Assembly: GCA_012033015.1 (NCBI GenBank)
Contig: JAAUPS010000026.1
Span: 1-32,699, forward strand
DNA from: Phormidesmis sp. RL_2_1
GTDB lineage: Bacteria; Cyanobacteriota; Cyanobacteriia; Phormidesmidales; Phormidesmidaceae
DNA length: 32,699 nt
Direction: 5' to 3'
Below are positions 15,526 through 24,062 of this stretch, one piece after another. The position numbers and the translations under genes were made by a program. Position 1 is the first letter of the stretch; each line of letters opens with the position of its first letter. The notes beneath the pieces are model-generated. The model made no database searches, was not told where the DNA came from, and saw only the letters and a list, made by a program, of their open reading frames with translations.

Positions 15526-17343
15526 ATGAAGCGTATGCCAGTTTCCGAAGGAAAGGCTCCGCCAGCTCGCCCTGCCCTGCGCCGTACTAAAATTGTCGCT
15601 ACCATTGGCCCTGCCACTGAAAACCCGGATACATTGAGAGCTTTAATTGAAGCAGGGGCGACGACCTTGCGGCTCAATTTCTCCCATGGCACTCAAGAGA
15701 ACCATCAAAAGAATATTAAGCTCATTCGGCAGATTTCCTTTGAGCTGAACCAGCCGGTGGGCATTTTGCAGGACTTGCAAGGGCCTAAAATTCGCCTTGG
15801 AAAGTTTCAAACTGGCTCGATCCAAGTTAATAAAGGCGACAGCTTTATTTTGACCAGTCGTGACATTCCGGGAACCGAGACGGAAAGTTCGGTCACTTAC
15901 GAGCCCTTGGTAGAAGAAGTCCCTGAAGGGGCGACTATTTTGCTAGATGACGGCAAAGTAGAAATGAAGGTGGTTGGCAAAGATTTGGCCCGACGAGATC
16001 TCAAGTGTGAGGTGGTGGTTGGCGGGAAGCTTTCTAACAGTAAAGGGGTTAATTTTCCGGGGGTTTATCTCTCCATTAAGGCTTTAACTGAGAAAGACCG
16101 CAAGGATTTGATGTTTGGGCTGAACCAAAACGTTGACTGGGTAGCCTTGAGCTTTGTGCGTAATCCACAGGATGTTTTGGAGATTAAAGAGCTTATCCAT
16201 CATTCGACTAACCGCCGGGTGCCGGTCATTGTCAAAATTGAAAAGCACGAAGCGATTGAGCAAATGGAGGCCATCCTCTCGCTATCAGACGGGGTCATGG
16301 TTGCTCGAGGCGACTTGGGTGTAGAACTACCTGCTGAAGATGTGCCGATATTACAAAAACGTCTGATTACAACGGCGAATCGTTTGGGTATTCCGGTGAT
16401 TACCGCAACGCAGATGTTGGACAGCATGGTAGATAGTCCTCGCCCAACGCGGGCAGAGGTCTCTGATGTGGCCAATGCCATTTTTGATGGCACGGACGCG
16501 GTGATGCTCTCTAATGAAACGGCTGTAGGGGATTTTCCGGTGGAAGCAGTGGCGACGATGGCGCGCATTGCTCGGCGGGCTGAAAAGGAACAGCTCAAGC
16601 GTGTGACAGAAGATTTTAGTACAAGTCACACGATTCCCAATGCGATTAGCCAAGCGGTAGGACAAATTTCGGCGCAATTGAAGGCTGCGGCCATTATGAC
16701 GATGACCCGCAGCGGAGCGACAGCCCGCAATGTGTCTAAGTTTCGGCCGAAGGCTCCGATTTTGGCCGTAACGCCGCTTGTGGATGTTTCTCGGCAGCTT
16801 CAGCTTGTCTGGGGTGTCAATCCGCTGCTGGTGGTCGATTTACCCTCTACGTCGCAGACGTTTCAGGCGGCGATGAATGTGGCCCAGGAAAAGGAACTGG
16901 TGCGCGATGGGGATCTGGTTGTGATGACGGCGGGCACCTTGCAAGGGGTATCTGGTTCTACAGATTTGATCAAGGTGGAAATCGTGACGGCAGTGCTGGG
17001 CCACGGTCGAGGCATTGGTGAGGGCTCAATCAGTGGGCGGGCGCGGATTGCCCATGACACGGCGGCCATTAAAGATTTTCATCCAGGAGAAATATTAGTT
17101 GTCCCACGGACGAGTGCGGATTACGTGGATGTGATTCGGCGGGCGGGTGGCATTATCACTGAAGATGACAGTATGACCAGTCACGCCGCAGTGCTTGGCC
17201 TCAGATTGGGCATTCCGGTAATCGTTGGGGTAGAGCGGGCGACGGAAGTGATTCGCAATGGCACAATGATCACCTTGGATGTGAGTAAAGGTGAGGTGTA
17301 CTCGGGTGCATTGAATGGAAACAATGAGAGAGCGCTGGTGTAA
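15526..17343 (+). CDS. pyk: Pyruvate kinase with C-terminal PEP-utilizer domain
   Basis: About 605-aa glycolytic enzyme converting PEP and ADP to pyruvate and ATP. The barrel domain shows RRTKIVATIGPATENPDTL, the MVARGDLGVELP loop, ATQMLDSM and NAIFDGTDAVMLSNETAVG. The allosteric C-domain follows (MTRSGATARNVSKFRP). The last 90 residues form the additional mobile PEP-utilizing-type domain (GRARIAHDTA, TSHAAVLGLRLGIPVIVG) found in Bacillus-type and cyanobacterial long pyruvate kinases. A TTG at 15511 extends the frame, but the ATG at 15526 (MKRMPVSEG) or 15535 is more likely; no strong ribosome-binding site separates them. The frame is intact. Confidence 0.93.
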   Translation: MKRMPVSEGKAPPARPALRRTKIVATIGPATENPDTLRALIEAGATTLRLNFSHGTQENHQKNIKLIRQISFELNQPVGILQDLQGPKIRLGKFQTGSIQVNKGDSFILTSRDIPGTETESSVTYEPLVEEVPEGATILLDDGKVEMKVVGKDLARRDLKCEVVVGGKLSNSKGVNFPGVYLSIKALTEKDRKDLMFGLNQNVDWVALSFVRNPQDVLEIKELIHHSTNRRVPVIVKIEKHEAIEQMEAILSLSDGVMVARGDLGVELPAEDVPILQKRLITTANRLGIPVITATQMLDSMVDSPRPTRAEVSDVANAIFDGTDAVMLSNETAVGDFPVEAVATMARIARRAEKEQLKRVTEDFSTSHTIPNAISQAVGQISAQLKAAAIMTMTRSGATARNVSKFRPKAPILAVTPLVDVSRQLQLVWGVNPLLVVDLPSTSQTFQAAMNVAQEKELVRDGDLVVMTAGTLQGVSGSTDLIKVEIVTAVLGHGRGIGEGSISGRARIAHDTAAIKDFHPGEILVVPRTSADYVDVIRRAGGIITEDDSMTSHAAVLGLRLGIPVIVGVERATEVIRNGTMITLDVSKGEVYSGALNGNNERALV

Positions 17344-17435
17344 TTCAGGGATGGCATCAGGGATATCCCCCCTTAAAAAGCTCTGATCTGACGGTTTGCT
17401 CTGTGCGGAAACGCCGTGATCGCCTGTGAAGTGAA

Positions 17436-17461
17436 GGTATACATCGTTGAATTTGTATACC
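17436..17461. promoter_or_regulatory. GGTATAC inverted repeat upstream of the secreted-protein gene
   Basis: GGTATAC (17436-17442) and GTATACC (17455-17461) form a perfect 7-bp inverted repeat with a 12-nt spacer. It ends 25 bp before the ATG at 17487. The spacing suits an operator for a dimeric regulator overlapping the promoter, or a leader hairpin. Confidence 0.45.
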
Positions 17462-17486
17462 CTTTCAATTTACAGAGGAACCCGTG

Positions 17487-17834
17487 ATGAAACGCTTTTT
17501 ATTGGCTTCGACAACTGTATTGACAGCTTTGATTTGCTTAGCCGGTGGTAAACCAGCCCATGCCGATTCTTTAGAGGCTTACTGCGAGTACATTCCTGAT
17601 GATCCAGCGCAGGAAGTTATCGCCATGCCTTGTGTGTTTTCTCAGCAGCAAGGCGTGGTGGGAATTAGTTGGGAAGATGGCGTATACAATCAGTTCGTAC
17701 CCTACGGAGACGGCTCTGGGGTGTATTTAGATGCAAGAGGCGGGCTTGTATATCGCCAATTTGGCCAAGGCGCTGACTTGAGTTTCAAGATGGAAGCAGG
17801 GTCAATAAATGTTTTCTGGGAGGGCGGCTGCTAG
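17487..17834 (+). CDS. Small secreted hypothetical protein
   Basis: 115-aa protein with a clear Sec signal peptide (MKRFLLASTTVLTALICLAG, probable cleavage after AHA). The mature part has about 88 residues with Cys in AYCEY, MPCVF and the terminal EGGC, which suggests a disulfide. It is rich in aromatics and glycine, like a small beta-rich periplasmic protein. The ATG at 17487 is chosen over the GTG at 17484 because AGAGGA lies 7 bp upstream of it. Its 3' end overlaps the convergent carbonic anhydrase gene. I do not recognise the family. Confidence 0.72.
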   Translation: MKRFLLASTTVLTALICLAGGKPAHADSLEAYCEYIPDDPAQEVIAMPCVFSQQQGVVGISWEDGVYNQFVPYGDGSGVYLDARGGLVYRQFGQGADLSFKMEAGSINVFWEGGC

Positions 17835-18585
17835 CGATGATAAAAGGCGGGGGGAACCGCGATAGATGCGATCGCGCTGTCCGTGAGAAAGCCTTGACGA
17901 GCCCTCGTATCTGCGTTGAGTTTGAATAAGATGGCGCTCTGTTGTTGTTGTCGTAATCTTCGAGGGAGCTAAAGGGCGGCACGAAGGTATGGTTTTTACG
18001 ATCGTATGTGAGCACGGAGCCATCTTCGATGTTGTAAATCCAGCCGTGCAGGGCGATTTCGTTTTTGTGCAGATGCGATCGCACCGAAGGATAGGTTCGC
18101 AAATTGTCAATTTGAGTCAGGACATTTTCGGCGACCAAAGTTGCCAGCTTTTCCGGCTTGCCCAGATGACTGTAATGCTCTTCAACCATTTCGCGGGTGG
18201 CCTCAGTGTGCTTGAGCCAGTTGTACACAAGCGGCATTTTATGCTCTAGCTCACCCACCTGTAGCAATCCCTTCATTGCGCCACAAGTAGTGTGTCCGCA
18301 CACCACGATGTGCCGAACTTCTAAAGATTTAATGGCATATTCAATCGTGGCACCTTCCCCACCATTCGTAGCGCCGTAGGGCGGCACAATATTACCCGCA
18401 TTGCGGATAACGAAGAGATCGCCCAAGTCCGACTGGGTGATCAATTCAGGCTGAACCCGCGAATCTGAACAGGTGATAAAGAGAACCCGCGGATGCTGCC
18501 CTTGGGCAAGCTCCTGTAGCAGCGCCTTGTTTTGTGGAACATAGCTGCTTTGAAACTCTCGCAGCCCTTTGATCAGATCTTTCAT
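17785..18585 (-). CDS. ccaA: Beta-carbonic anhydrase, CcaA type (C-terminus probably frameshifted)
   Basis: Beta-class carbonic anhydrase interconverting CO2 and bicarbonate; CcaA is the carboxysomal form in many cyanobacteria. Zinc ligands Cys39, His98 and Cys101 and the Asp41-Arg43 dyad are visible in ITCSDSRVQP and CGHTTCGAMKG. The catalytic domain (to about residue 205) is intact. The raw tail after DYDNNN is unusual, whereas the neighbouring minus frame, ending at 17802, reads LSHGQRDRIYRGSP, similar to the tail I recall from CcaA proteins. A +1 base somewhere in about 17925-17990 would join them. If so, the true end is 17802. Either end overlaps the convergent secreted-protein gene by 33-50 bp. 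Confidence 0.85.
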   Translation of the reverse strand: MKDLIKGLREFQSSYVPQNKALLQELAQGQHPRVLFITCSDSRVQPELITQSDLGDLFVIRNAGNIVPPYGATNGGEGATIEYAIKSLEVRHIVVCGHTTCGAMKGLLQVGELEHKMPLVYNWLKHTEATREMVEEHYSHLGKPEKLATLVAENVLTQIDNLRTYPSVRSHLHKNEIALHGWIYNIEDGSVLTYDRKNHTFVPPFSSLEDYDNNNRAPSYSNSTQIRGLVKAFSRTARSHLSRFPPPFIIASSRPPRKHLLTLLPS

Positions 18586-18697
18586 TGGCTTGGCTCTTAT
18601 CTCACCTACTGTGTCATCTCAATAATCTCATGTTGTGAGGCCCTAGAACGTTCATAGAGGCTGGGAAGCTACCTCTTGGCATGATCGGCTTGCAGCG

Positions 18698-19775
18698 TCA
18701 TGATATAACCGAGCGTAAGATGGGCGTATTGAATTCGATCAACGCTTGAGCCGCTTGAGCCGCTTCGGCTGCCAATGCAGCATTCGTTTCATCCAATAGA
18801 GTCCAAATCGCTCGCAATAATGCCTCTGTTCCCTGTTGAGTGACGGCTGAAAATTTGAAAAACCTTCTTCCCGGTTACGGCAGAAAGCTTGTCGGCTAGG
18901 GCCTCAGCATCTTCATCGAGCAGCGCGTCAATTTTGTTGATAGCAAGGATCTGGGGCTTGTTGGCTAAGCCCTGACCATAGGCGGTAAGCTCTTGTTGAA
19001 TGGTGAGATAGTCGGCCACTGGATCCACGGCATTGCCATCGACAAGGTGCAGCAAAAGTTTGGTGCGCTCAATGTGGCGTAAAAAATCATGGCCCAATCC
19101 TAACCCGGCATGGGCACCTTCAATCAGTCCGGGAATGTCGGCAAAGAGGGTGCCGTCTCCTGTGGGTTTACGGACAACGCCCAGGTTAGGAATAAGGGTG
19201 GTAAATGGGTAGTCGGCAACCTTTGGCTTGGCAGAAGAAAGGGCGGAGATTAAGGTGGACTTCCCGGCATTGGGAAAACCGATAATGCCGACTTCAGCCA
19301 GCAGCTTGAGTTCGAGTTTGATGCGGCGGATAGCACCGGGCGCGCCGGGTTGCGATCGCTCTGGGGCCCGGTTACGGTTACTCAAAAAATGACTATTCCC
19401 TAGGCCGCCTTTGCCGCCGGGCGCGATCACCAACTGCTGACCAGGTTCGGTCAAATCGCCCATGAGCTGTTCTTTCTCAAGATCATGCACGAGAGTGCCA
19501 CAGGGCACCTCAATCAGCAGATCTTTGCCGGTCGCACCAGTTTTATTTTTAGACCCCCCTTTTTCACCATCCTGCGCCTTGAAGCGATGCTTGAACTTAA
19601 AGTCGAGCAAGGTTTGTAAGTTGCTATTGGCCAACAGCACAACGGAGCCGCCATTTCCCCCTGTGCCACCGGAGGGGCCGCCTGCGGGGACATACTTTTC
19701 TCGGCGAAAAGAAGTCATCCCATCACCGCCCGTACCGCCTTCTACTTCTACTTCAGCTTGATCAATAAATTGCAT
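18698..19775 (-). CDS. obg: GTPase Obg/CgtA (frameshifted near the 3' end)
   Basis: Essential ribosome-associated GTPase. The N-terminal glycine-rich OBG fold (RREKYVPAGGPSGGTGGNGG) spans 1-157. The G domain follows with G1 GFPNAGKST, the DIPGLIEGA switch and NKID. The raw frame ends at 18789 in the sequence QIFSRHSTGN. Removing one base from the AAAAA run at 18858-18862 (plus strand) restores KVFKFSAVTQQGTEALLRAI, the G5 SAVT motif, and continues to TGA at 18698, about 358 aa. The restored tail contains AAQAAQA encoded by a 9-bp repeat at 18743-18769. Because obg is essential, a sequence error is the likeliest reason for the break. Confidence 0.9.
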
Positions 19776-19828
19776 AGGACTTCAGACAGCGGTAGGGGGT
19801 AACGTTGATTTAATCTGGATCTTCTCAA

Positions 19829-19880
19829 TATCAATCCATCTATCAATCCACCATTCTAACGCCTAGACTAACGCCTAGAA
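19829..19880. repeat. Two 12-bp tandem duplications
   Basis: TATCAATCCATC / TATCAATCCACC lie at 19829 and 19841, and TAACGCCTAGAC / TAACGCCTAGAA at 19857 and 19869. They are in the leader of obg. Confidence 0.87.
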
Positions 19881-19917
19881 CCGCTTTTCCTCATGAGGTC
19901 TCATGAGGAAAAGCGGT
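19880..19917. terminator. Near-perfect 38-bp palindrome (hairpin)
   Basis: Perfect 18-bp arms (19880-19897 and 19900-19917; ACCGCTTTTCC...GGAAAAGCGGT) are separated by only GT. It lies 22 bp downstream of the DUF4168 gene stop and about 105 bp upstream of obg, all on the minus strand. It most likely ends or processes the DUF4168 transcript, but no U-tract follows on either strand. It could instead be a cruciform or a protein site. Confidence 0.55.
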
Positions 19918-19939
19918 CTACCATGGGCTAATTGGCCAG

Positions 19940-20449
19940 TTAGTTTGCCTCTTGTAGCTCACCCATAGCCGTTTGGATACGGGCTGCTAGCTCAGGCTCT
20001 TCGCGGTGTTCAGCGGTAATACTGTTGAAGCGCTGAGGCGTCAGGTCATTGGCCTCAGCGATTTGGCTGGCTTCGTTGCAAAAGTTGACCAAGGCGGTAC
20101 GCAGATCAACCCGATCGACTCTAGGAATGTCGGGCATGTCAGAGATGCGGGTGGCCGTGCAACTCAGAGGTGTTTCGAGGATATCTGCTTCGCTACCGGC
20201 GGCGACTAAGATATCGCTGGCAGCAGCATAGGTATCTTTGCGGATGACTTCAATATCAATGACAGCGCGGGCGTAGTTGCTGATCTCTTCATCTGAAGTG
20301 GCTTGGGCTTGGGCGGCAGGAACAATGCCTGAAATAGGATGGGGTACGAGTAAGCTGACGGTTTGAACGGTGGCAATGGTGCCTAGGGCAATGAATAGCG
20401 CCGTACGGGGAAGGCGGCGATTTCTTCGCGAGAGATTTGGGTAGGGCAT
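19940..20449 (-). CDS. DUF4168 domain-containing secreted protein
   Basis: 169-aa protein with a basic N-terminus (SRRNRRLPRT) followed by a hydrophobic Sec signal and cleavage near VPAAQAQA. The mature region is DUF4168: DEEISNYARAVIDIEVIRKD near its start, cysteines in LSCTATR and NFCNEAS, then the conserved LTPQRFNSIT and a final helix ARIQTAMGEL. The family is periplasmic and common in cyanobacteria, with no known biochemical role. The start is the first ATG. Same strand as obg, but separated by a strong palindrome and repeats. Confidence 0.85.
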   Translation of the reverse strand: MPYPNLSRRNRRLPRTALFIALGTIATVQTVSLLVPHPISGIVPAAQAQATSDEEISNYARAVIDIEVIRKDTYAAASDILVAAGSEADILETPLSCTATRISDMPDIPRVDRVDLRTALVNFCNEASQIAEANDLTPQRFNSITAEHREEPELAARIQTAMGELQEAN

Positions 20450-20460
20450 GACGATAACCG

Positions 20461-20594
20461 TTGGGCCTATCTATTGGGCCTATCTATAGGATTGGAAGAC
20501 GGGAGGATTGGAAGACGGGCATATTTTTTTATTTGCATATTTTAGAGTAGGACTGTGCTATCTAGAACTGTGCTATCTAGAACTGTGCTATTCA
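20461..20594. repeat. Three different tandem duplications in one spacer
   Basis: 13-bp units TTGGGCCTATCTA lie at 20461 and 20474. 16-bp units AGGATTGGAAGACGGG lie at 20488 and 20504. 15-bp units GAACTGTGCTATCTA lie at 20550, 20565 and 20580, the outer two diverged. They fill most of the spacer between holA and the DUF4168 gene. Confidence 0.9.
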
Positions 20595-20623
20595 AAATAT
20601 GTTTGATGAGATTGCGATAGCCG

Positions 20624-21625
20624 TTAGAAGCAGTTGGCGATTTCAATCATTTTGCTCTGTAGGGTGATGGCTTCGGGGGCACCGCGCTTGAGGCGAAATT
20701 CTAGATCGAGCATAAGTGATAAAGCCTTTTGGAGTTGAGCAGGTGAGCAGCCCCGCACTTGCTTTTGCAAAAAGTAGACGCGTTTGGGATTGCTAATTTC
20801 GGCGGCTTTGGCGATCGCACCTGTGTCCCGCTCACCCTCATCTGTGAGCAAACTGACCCACAGCCATCGCCGAAACTGCCCCACTAGGGTTGCGACCACC
20901 CGCAGTGCAGGTTCGTTGTTAGCCAGTAAGTCGGTTACTAGCCCTAGCGCCTGATCAGATTTGCCTGCAATCAGCGCCTCTGAAAGCTGAAAGCTCGTTT
21001 GGGTGCTGACAGTCACGAGGCGAGTGACCACATCGGCGGGCAAAGGCTCTTTTTTGACTGGGTTCTCCTTCGCACTAGGCTCACTCCAGTAGAGGCAAAG
21101 CTTTTCAATTTCGGTATAGAGCCTGCGGGTATCAGCGCCAACAGCTTCGGCAAGCAGCTCTGCAGCGCGGGGCTCTAGAGTCAGCTTCATATCTTGGGCG
21201 ACACGCTTGACTTGCCCTATGAGTTCATCGATTTGCCACGGTGCGATCGCTGCAAATTCACGCACACTAGCGTACTTTTTCAGCAGCTTGGTTGATTTGA
21301 GTCGCCCGTCTGGCTTACTAGCACTGGTAAAAAGCAGCACAGACGTATCCGGAATAAGCGGCAGGGTACGAGCCATTTCGGCCATGACATTTTCCGGACA
21401 ACGCTGACCTAGGGTCGTATCCGCTAGCCAAATGAACCGCTTTCCCATACCGAAAGGCGGCGTCATGGCTTGGTTGAGCGCTTCCATTGGCCCATCGGCC
21501 ACATCAGGGACAATGCGGTCATAGTTGAAGCTCGCCCACTCAGGATTGAGGGCCTGCTCGCGCAACGTCATCACCGCTTCTTTGAGCCGAAACTCATCAG
21601 CGCCCCAAAAGAAATAAATTGGCAT
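20624..21625 (-). CDS. holA: DNA polymerase III delta subunit
   Basis: 333-aa clamp-loader subunit that opens the beta sliding clamp. The N-terminus IYFFWGADEFRLKEAVMTL and the motif FIWLADTTLGQ belong to the HolA nucleotide-binding-like fold. The middle segment ELLAEAVGADTRRLYTEIEKL is the conserved delta signature. The C-terminal helical domain (LLANNEPALRVVATLVGQFR) is the collar-forming region. Length and frame are normal. It is divergent from the LysR gene across about 310 bp. Confidence 0.93.
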   Translation of the reverse strand: MPIYFFWGADEFRLKEAVMTLREQALNPEWASFNYDRIVPDVADGPMEALNQAMTPPFGMGKRFIWLADTTLGQRCPENVMAEMARTLPLIPDTSVLLFTSASKPDGRLKSTKLLKKYASVREFAAIAPWQIDELIGQVKRVAQDMKLTLEPRAAELLAEAVGADTRRLYTEIEKLCLYWSEPSAKENPVKKEPLPADVVTRLVTVSTQTSFQLSEALIAGKSDQALGLVTDLLANNEPALRVVATLVGQFRRWLWVSLLTDEGERDTGAIAKAAEISNPKRVYFLQKQVRGCSPAQLQKALSLMLDLEFRLKRGAPEAITLQSKMIEIANCF

Positions 21626-21937
21626 AGCCCATTACTGCTGCGAGTTACTGCTACGAGGTTCTCAGGTTCTCCTAACGATACCAAAGGGCAAACGCTGACC
21701 TTCAGCCGTGAGGCATCTCAACCCTGAATGGCTGGGATATATGAATTGCTGATGAACACCTAAGGAGAAAGTTTCCATAGATAAGTTCATGTTTTTTTCT
21801 TTCTTTGATAGACTAAATTCTATGAGATTTTTTATAAAACTTGTCCAAGCCTCCCTTCACCATATTATTTCCTGCCATATTTTTGATTTCGAATTTTCAT
21901 CGCTTCATCTTTAGCAACTCTCAGAGGGACTCCTATT
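21626..21937. other. Divergent spacer between holA and lysR gene
   Basis: No gene seen. It contains a 13-bp duplication (TTACTGCTGCGAG / TTACTGCTACGAG at 21632 and 21645) and then a strongly T-rich tract (about 21790-21850). Promoters for both genes must lie here; TTGATA at 21805 and TATAAA at 21833 are visible, but their 22-bp spacing is too long for a standard sigma-70 pair. LysR-type regulators often bind their own upstream region. Confidence 0.5.
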
Positions 21938-22924
21938 GTGATTCATGCCACGCTCCACCAGCTCAAAGTTTTTGAGGCAACAGCGCGCCACGGGAGCTTC
22001 ACCCGTGCGGCTGAGGAGCTTTATCTAACCCAGCCAACGGTGTCGATTCAAGTCAAGCAGCTCACCAAGGCGATTGGATTGCCTTTGTTTGAGCAAATTG
22101 GTAAGCGTCTGTACTTGACTGAAGCGGGCAAAAAGCTGCTGGAGACTTGTCAAGAAATTTTTAACGGGTTGGAACAGTTTGAAATGTCTGTCGCTGATCT
22201 TAAAGGGATGAAGCAAGGGCGACTGAACTTAGCTGTGATTACCACCGCTAAATACTTTGTGCCTAGGCTGTTGGGGCCATTTTGCAAAAAATTTCCTGGC
22301 ATTGATATTTCACTCAAGGTCACAAACCACCAGCGTCTACAGGAGAGTATGGCCGCAAACGAAGACGACCTCTATATTATTAGCCAAACGCCGACTCAGC
22401 CTGATTTGGACATTCATCCTTTTTTGGAAAATCCATTAATTGTGCTAGCACCGAAGGGGCATCCGTTGGCGCGCAAGCGCAATATTCCGATTGAAATGCT
22501 CAATCATGAGCCCTTTATCATGCGCGAATCAGGCTCAGGCACCAGAGGCGCGGTCGAAAAACTCTTTGAAGAAAAGAATATCAATGTCAAAGTGCGGTTG
22601 GAGTTAGGGAGCAATGAAGCGATTAAGCAGGCGATCGCAGGTGGTCTAGGTATTTCTGTCCTCTCTCAGCACACGATCATTTCCGAAGGCACAAAGGGCG
22701 AGTTCGCCATTTTAGATGTCCAGGGTTTTCCGATTGAGCGGCACTGGTACGTAGCCAACTTAGCGGGGAAACAGCTCTCGGTCGTCGCAGAAACCTTTTT
22801 GCAATATCTTTTAGAGGAAAGCCCAGGCATGGCCAAGCGATTGTTACCAGGGCTTGGGGCCGCTGCGCTCAACGGGGTGGGCGAGTCAATTGCCTTAGAA
22901 AGCACCGCCGTTGCTCAGGTATAG
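21938..22924 (+). CDS. LysR-family regulator, CmpR/NdhR (CcmR) type
   Basis: 328-aa LysR-type transcription factor. The winged HTH at 5-65 (LHQLKVFEATARHGSFTRAA, YLTQPTVSIQVKQL) and the effector domain (ITTAKYFVPRLLGPFC, MRESGSGTRGAVEKLF, LGSNEAIKQAIAGGLGISVL) are very like cyanobacterial CmpR and NdhR/CcmR. Those control high-affinity bicarbonate uptake and NDH-1 CO2 uptake under low inorganic carbon. I cannot separate CmpR from NdhR by eye. The GTG start is supported by GAGGGA 8-9 bp upstream. No cmp, sbtA or ndhF3 genes are adjacent, so its targets are elsewhere. The stop codon lies in an 18-bp tandem repeat. Confidence 0.86.
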   Translation: MIHATLHQLKVFEATARHGSFTRAAEELYLTQPTVSIQVKQLTKAIGLPLFEQIGKRLYLTEAGKKLLETCQEIFNGLEQFEMSVADLKGMKQGRLNLAVITTAKYFVPRLLGPFCKKFPGIDISLKVTNHQRLQESMAANEDDLYIISQTPTQPDLDIHPFLENPLIVLAPKGHPLARKRNIPIEMLNHEPFIMRESGSGTRGAVEKLFEEKNINVKVRLELGSNEAIKQAIAGGLGISVLSQHTIISEGTKGEFAILDVQGFPIERHWYVANLAGKQLSVVAETFLQYLLEESPGMAKRLLPGLGAAALNGVGESIALESTAVAQV

Positions 22925-22974
22925 TGCTTGGCTGAAATATAGTGCTTGGCTGAAATATAGTGCCTAGCTGAAAG
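22921..22974. repeat. 18-bp tandem repeat, 3 copies, spanning the lysR stop
   Basis: ATAGTGCTTGGCTGAAAT is perfect at 22921 and 22939 and diverged at 22957. The lysR-type gene's TAG (22922-22924) lies in the first unit. Confidence 0.92.
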
Positions 22975-23007
22975 CTGCCTTTGCCTTGTGCCCATTCCCC
23001 TCATGGC

Positions 23008-24006
23008 TCATCTCTCTAGCTCTCCCATCCGGGAAATAATCGCCTCGGCAAAGCGCTCGCCGGTAAATCTATCCGCATCTCGCAATCCGCCCGTACTAAA
23101 GACGTTGATTTCGACGAGCTGAGCACCAATGAAGTCGAGCCCGACCAAAAAGAGGCCATCACTCAAGAGCTTGGGGCCAATGGCTGCGACAACTTTGGTC
23201 ATATCGGCAGTGACCTGACCCGGTTGGGCGCTGCCACCTGCATGGATGTTACTGCGAAAGTCTCCGGCTTGAGGAACGCGCTGAATGGCAGCCAGTTTGC
23301 CGTTGATTTCTAGCACTTGGCCGTTAAAAACCACCACGCGCGTATCGCCTGCGGCGGCACCGGGAATGCAGCGCTGCGCCATCACCGGCCCTTGGCGCAA
23401 AATAACGTCAATGATTTGATTGAGGTTGCTGTCTTGAGCGCTGTGGATGAAAAAGACATCGTTGCCTCGGGTGCCTTGGATAGGTTTGAGCACAGCAGGG
23501 GCGTTGAGCGCTTGAATAAAGGCAATAATATCGGCGCGGCTTTGACTGACGAGGGTTTTGGGACGGGTAAAATCTGGCAGGTCTAGCAGGTAGAGCTTGG
23601 TGGCAGCGCGGATCAATCCGTCGGGTTGATTGATGACTTGGACACCTTGAGCTTGGCACAGGCGAGCTAGGTTGAGGGCCAGGTGGTGGGCAGCGGCGCG
23701 ATCGCCCCGAGCCGGATTTGTCCGAATAAATAACCAATCACTTTTGGTTAAGGGGGCTGCAACCGGGGCAGTTTGGGCAATTTGCTGAGTTAGGCTGAGC
23801 AGATCGGCAGATTCGGTGGATTTTGCCAGTTTTTCTGGCAGCCAGCGAATGTGAGCCCAAGGCTGACCGTCTGGCTGTCCGGCTAAATCGCAAATACCTG
23901 TAACAGCAACCTCATGCCCTTGGTTAACCGCCGCGCTAATCAGCATGGCCGTTGTTTGGGTGGGCTGAATGTCTTCAGCATCGTTGACTAAGAAAGTGAT
24001 TTGCAT
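23008..24006 (-). CDS. GshB-like ATP-grasp ligase
   Basis: 332-aa protein of the prokaryotic glutathione synthetase fold. The N-terminal domain has QITFLVNDAEDIQ in the place of the usual GshB opening. The ATP-grasp part shows AVLKPIQGTRGNDVFFI, MAQRCIPGAAAGDTRVVVFN, FRSNIHAGGSAQ and a Mg-binding VEINVFSTGGLRDADRF. The differences from canonical cyanobacterial GshB (for example FSTGG in place of a SPTG-type loop, and TNPARGD in place of the MRTDPP segment) suggest a paralogue with a different substrate. It is the last gene of a minus-strand cassette, 56 bp after a deacylase-like gene. Reaction class: ATP-dependent carboxylate-amine ligation. Confidence 0.8.
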   Translation of the reverse strand: MQITFLVNDAEDIQPTQTTAMLISAAVNQGHEVAVTGICDLAGQPDGQPWAHIRWLPEKLAKSTESADLLSLTQQIAQTAPVAAPLTKSDWLFIRTNPARGDRAAAHHLALNLARLCQAQGVQVINQPDGLIRAATKLYLLDLPDFTRPKTLVSQSRADIIAFIQALNAPAVLKPIQGTRGNDVFFIHSAQDSNLNQIIDVILRQGPVMAQRCIPGAAAGDTRVVVFNGQVLEINGKLAAIQRVPQAGDFRSNIHAGGSAQPGQVTADMTKVVAAIGPKLLSDGLFLVGLDFIGAQLVEINVFSTGGLRDADRFTGERFAEAIISRMGELER

Positions 24007-24062
24007 GGCAGTTGCTGTGGCCCTTATGAATGCCCCTAAGAAATAGCTTTCATCCCCCGGCC

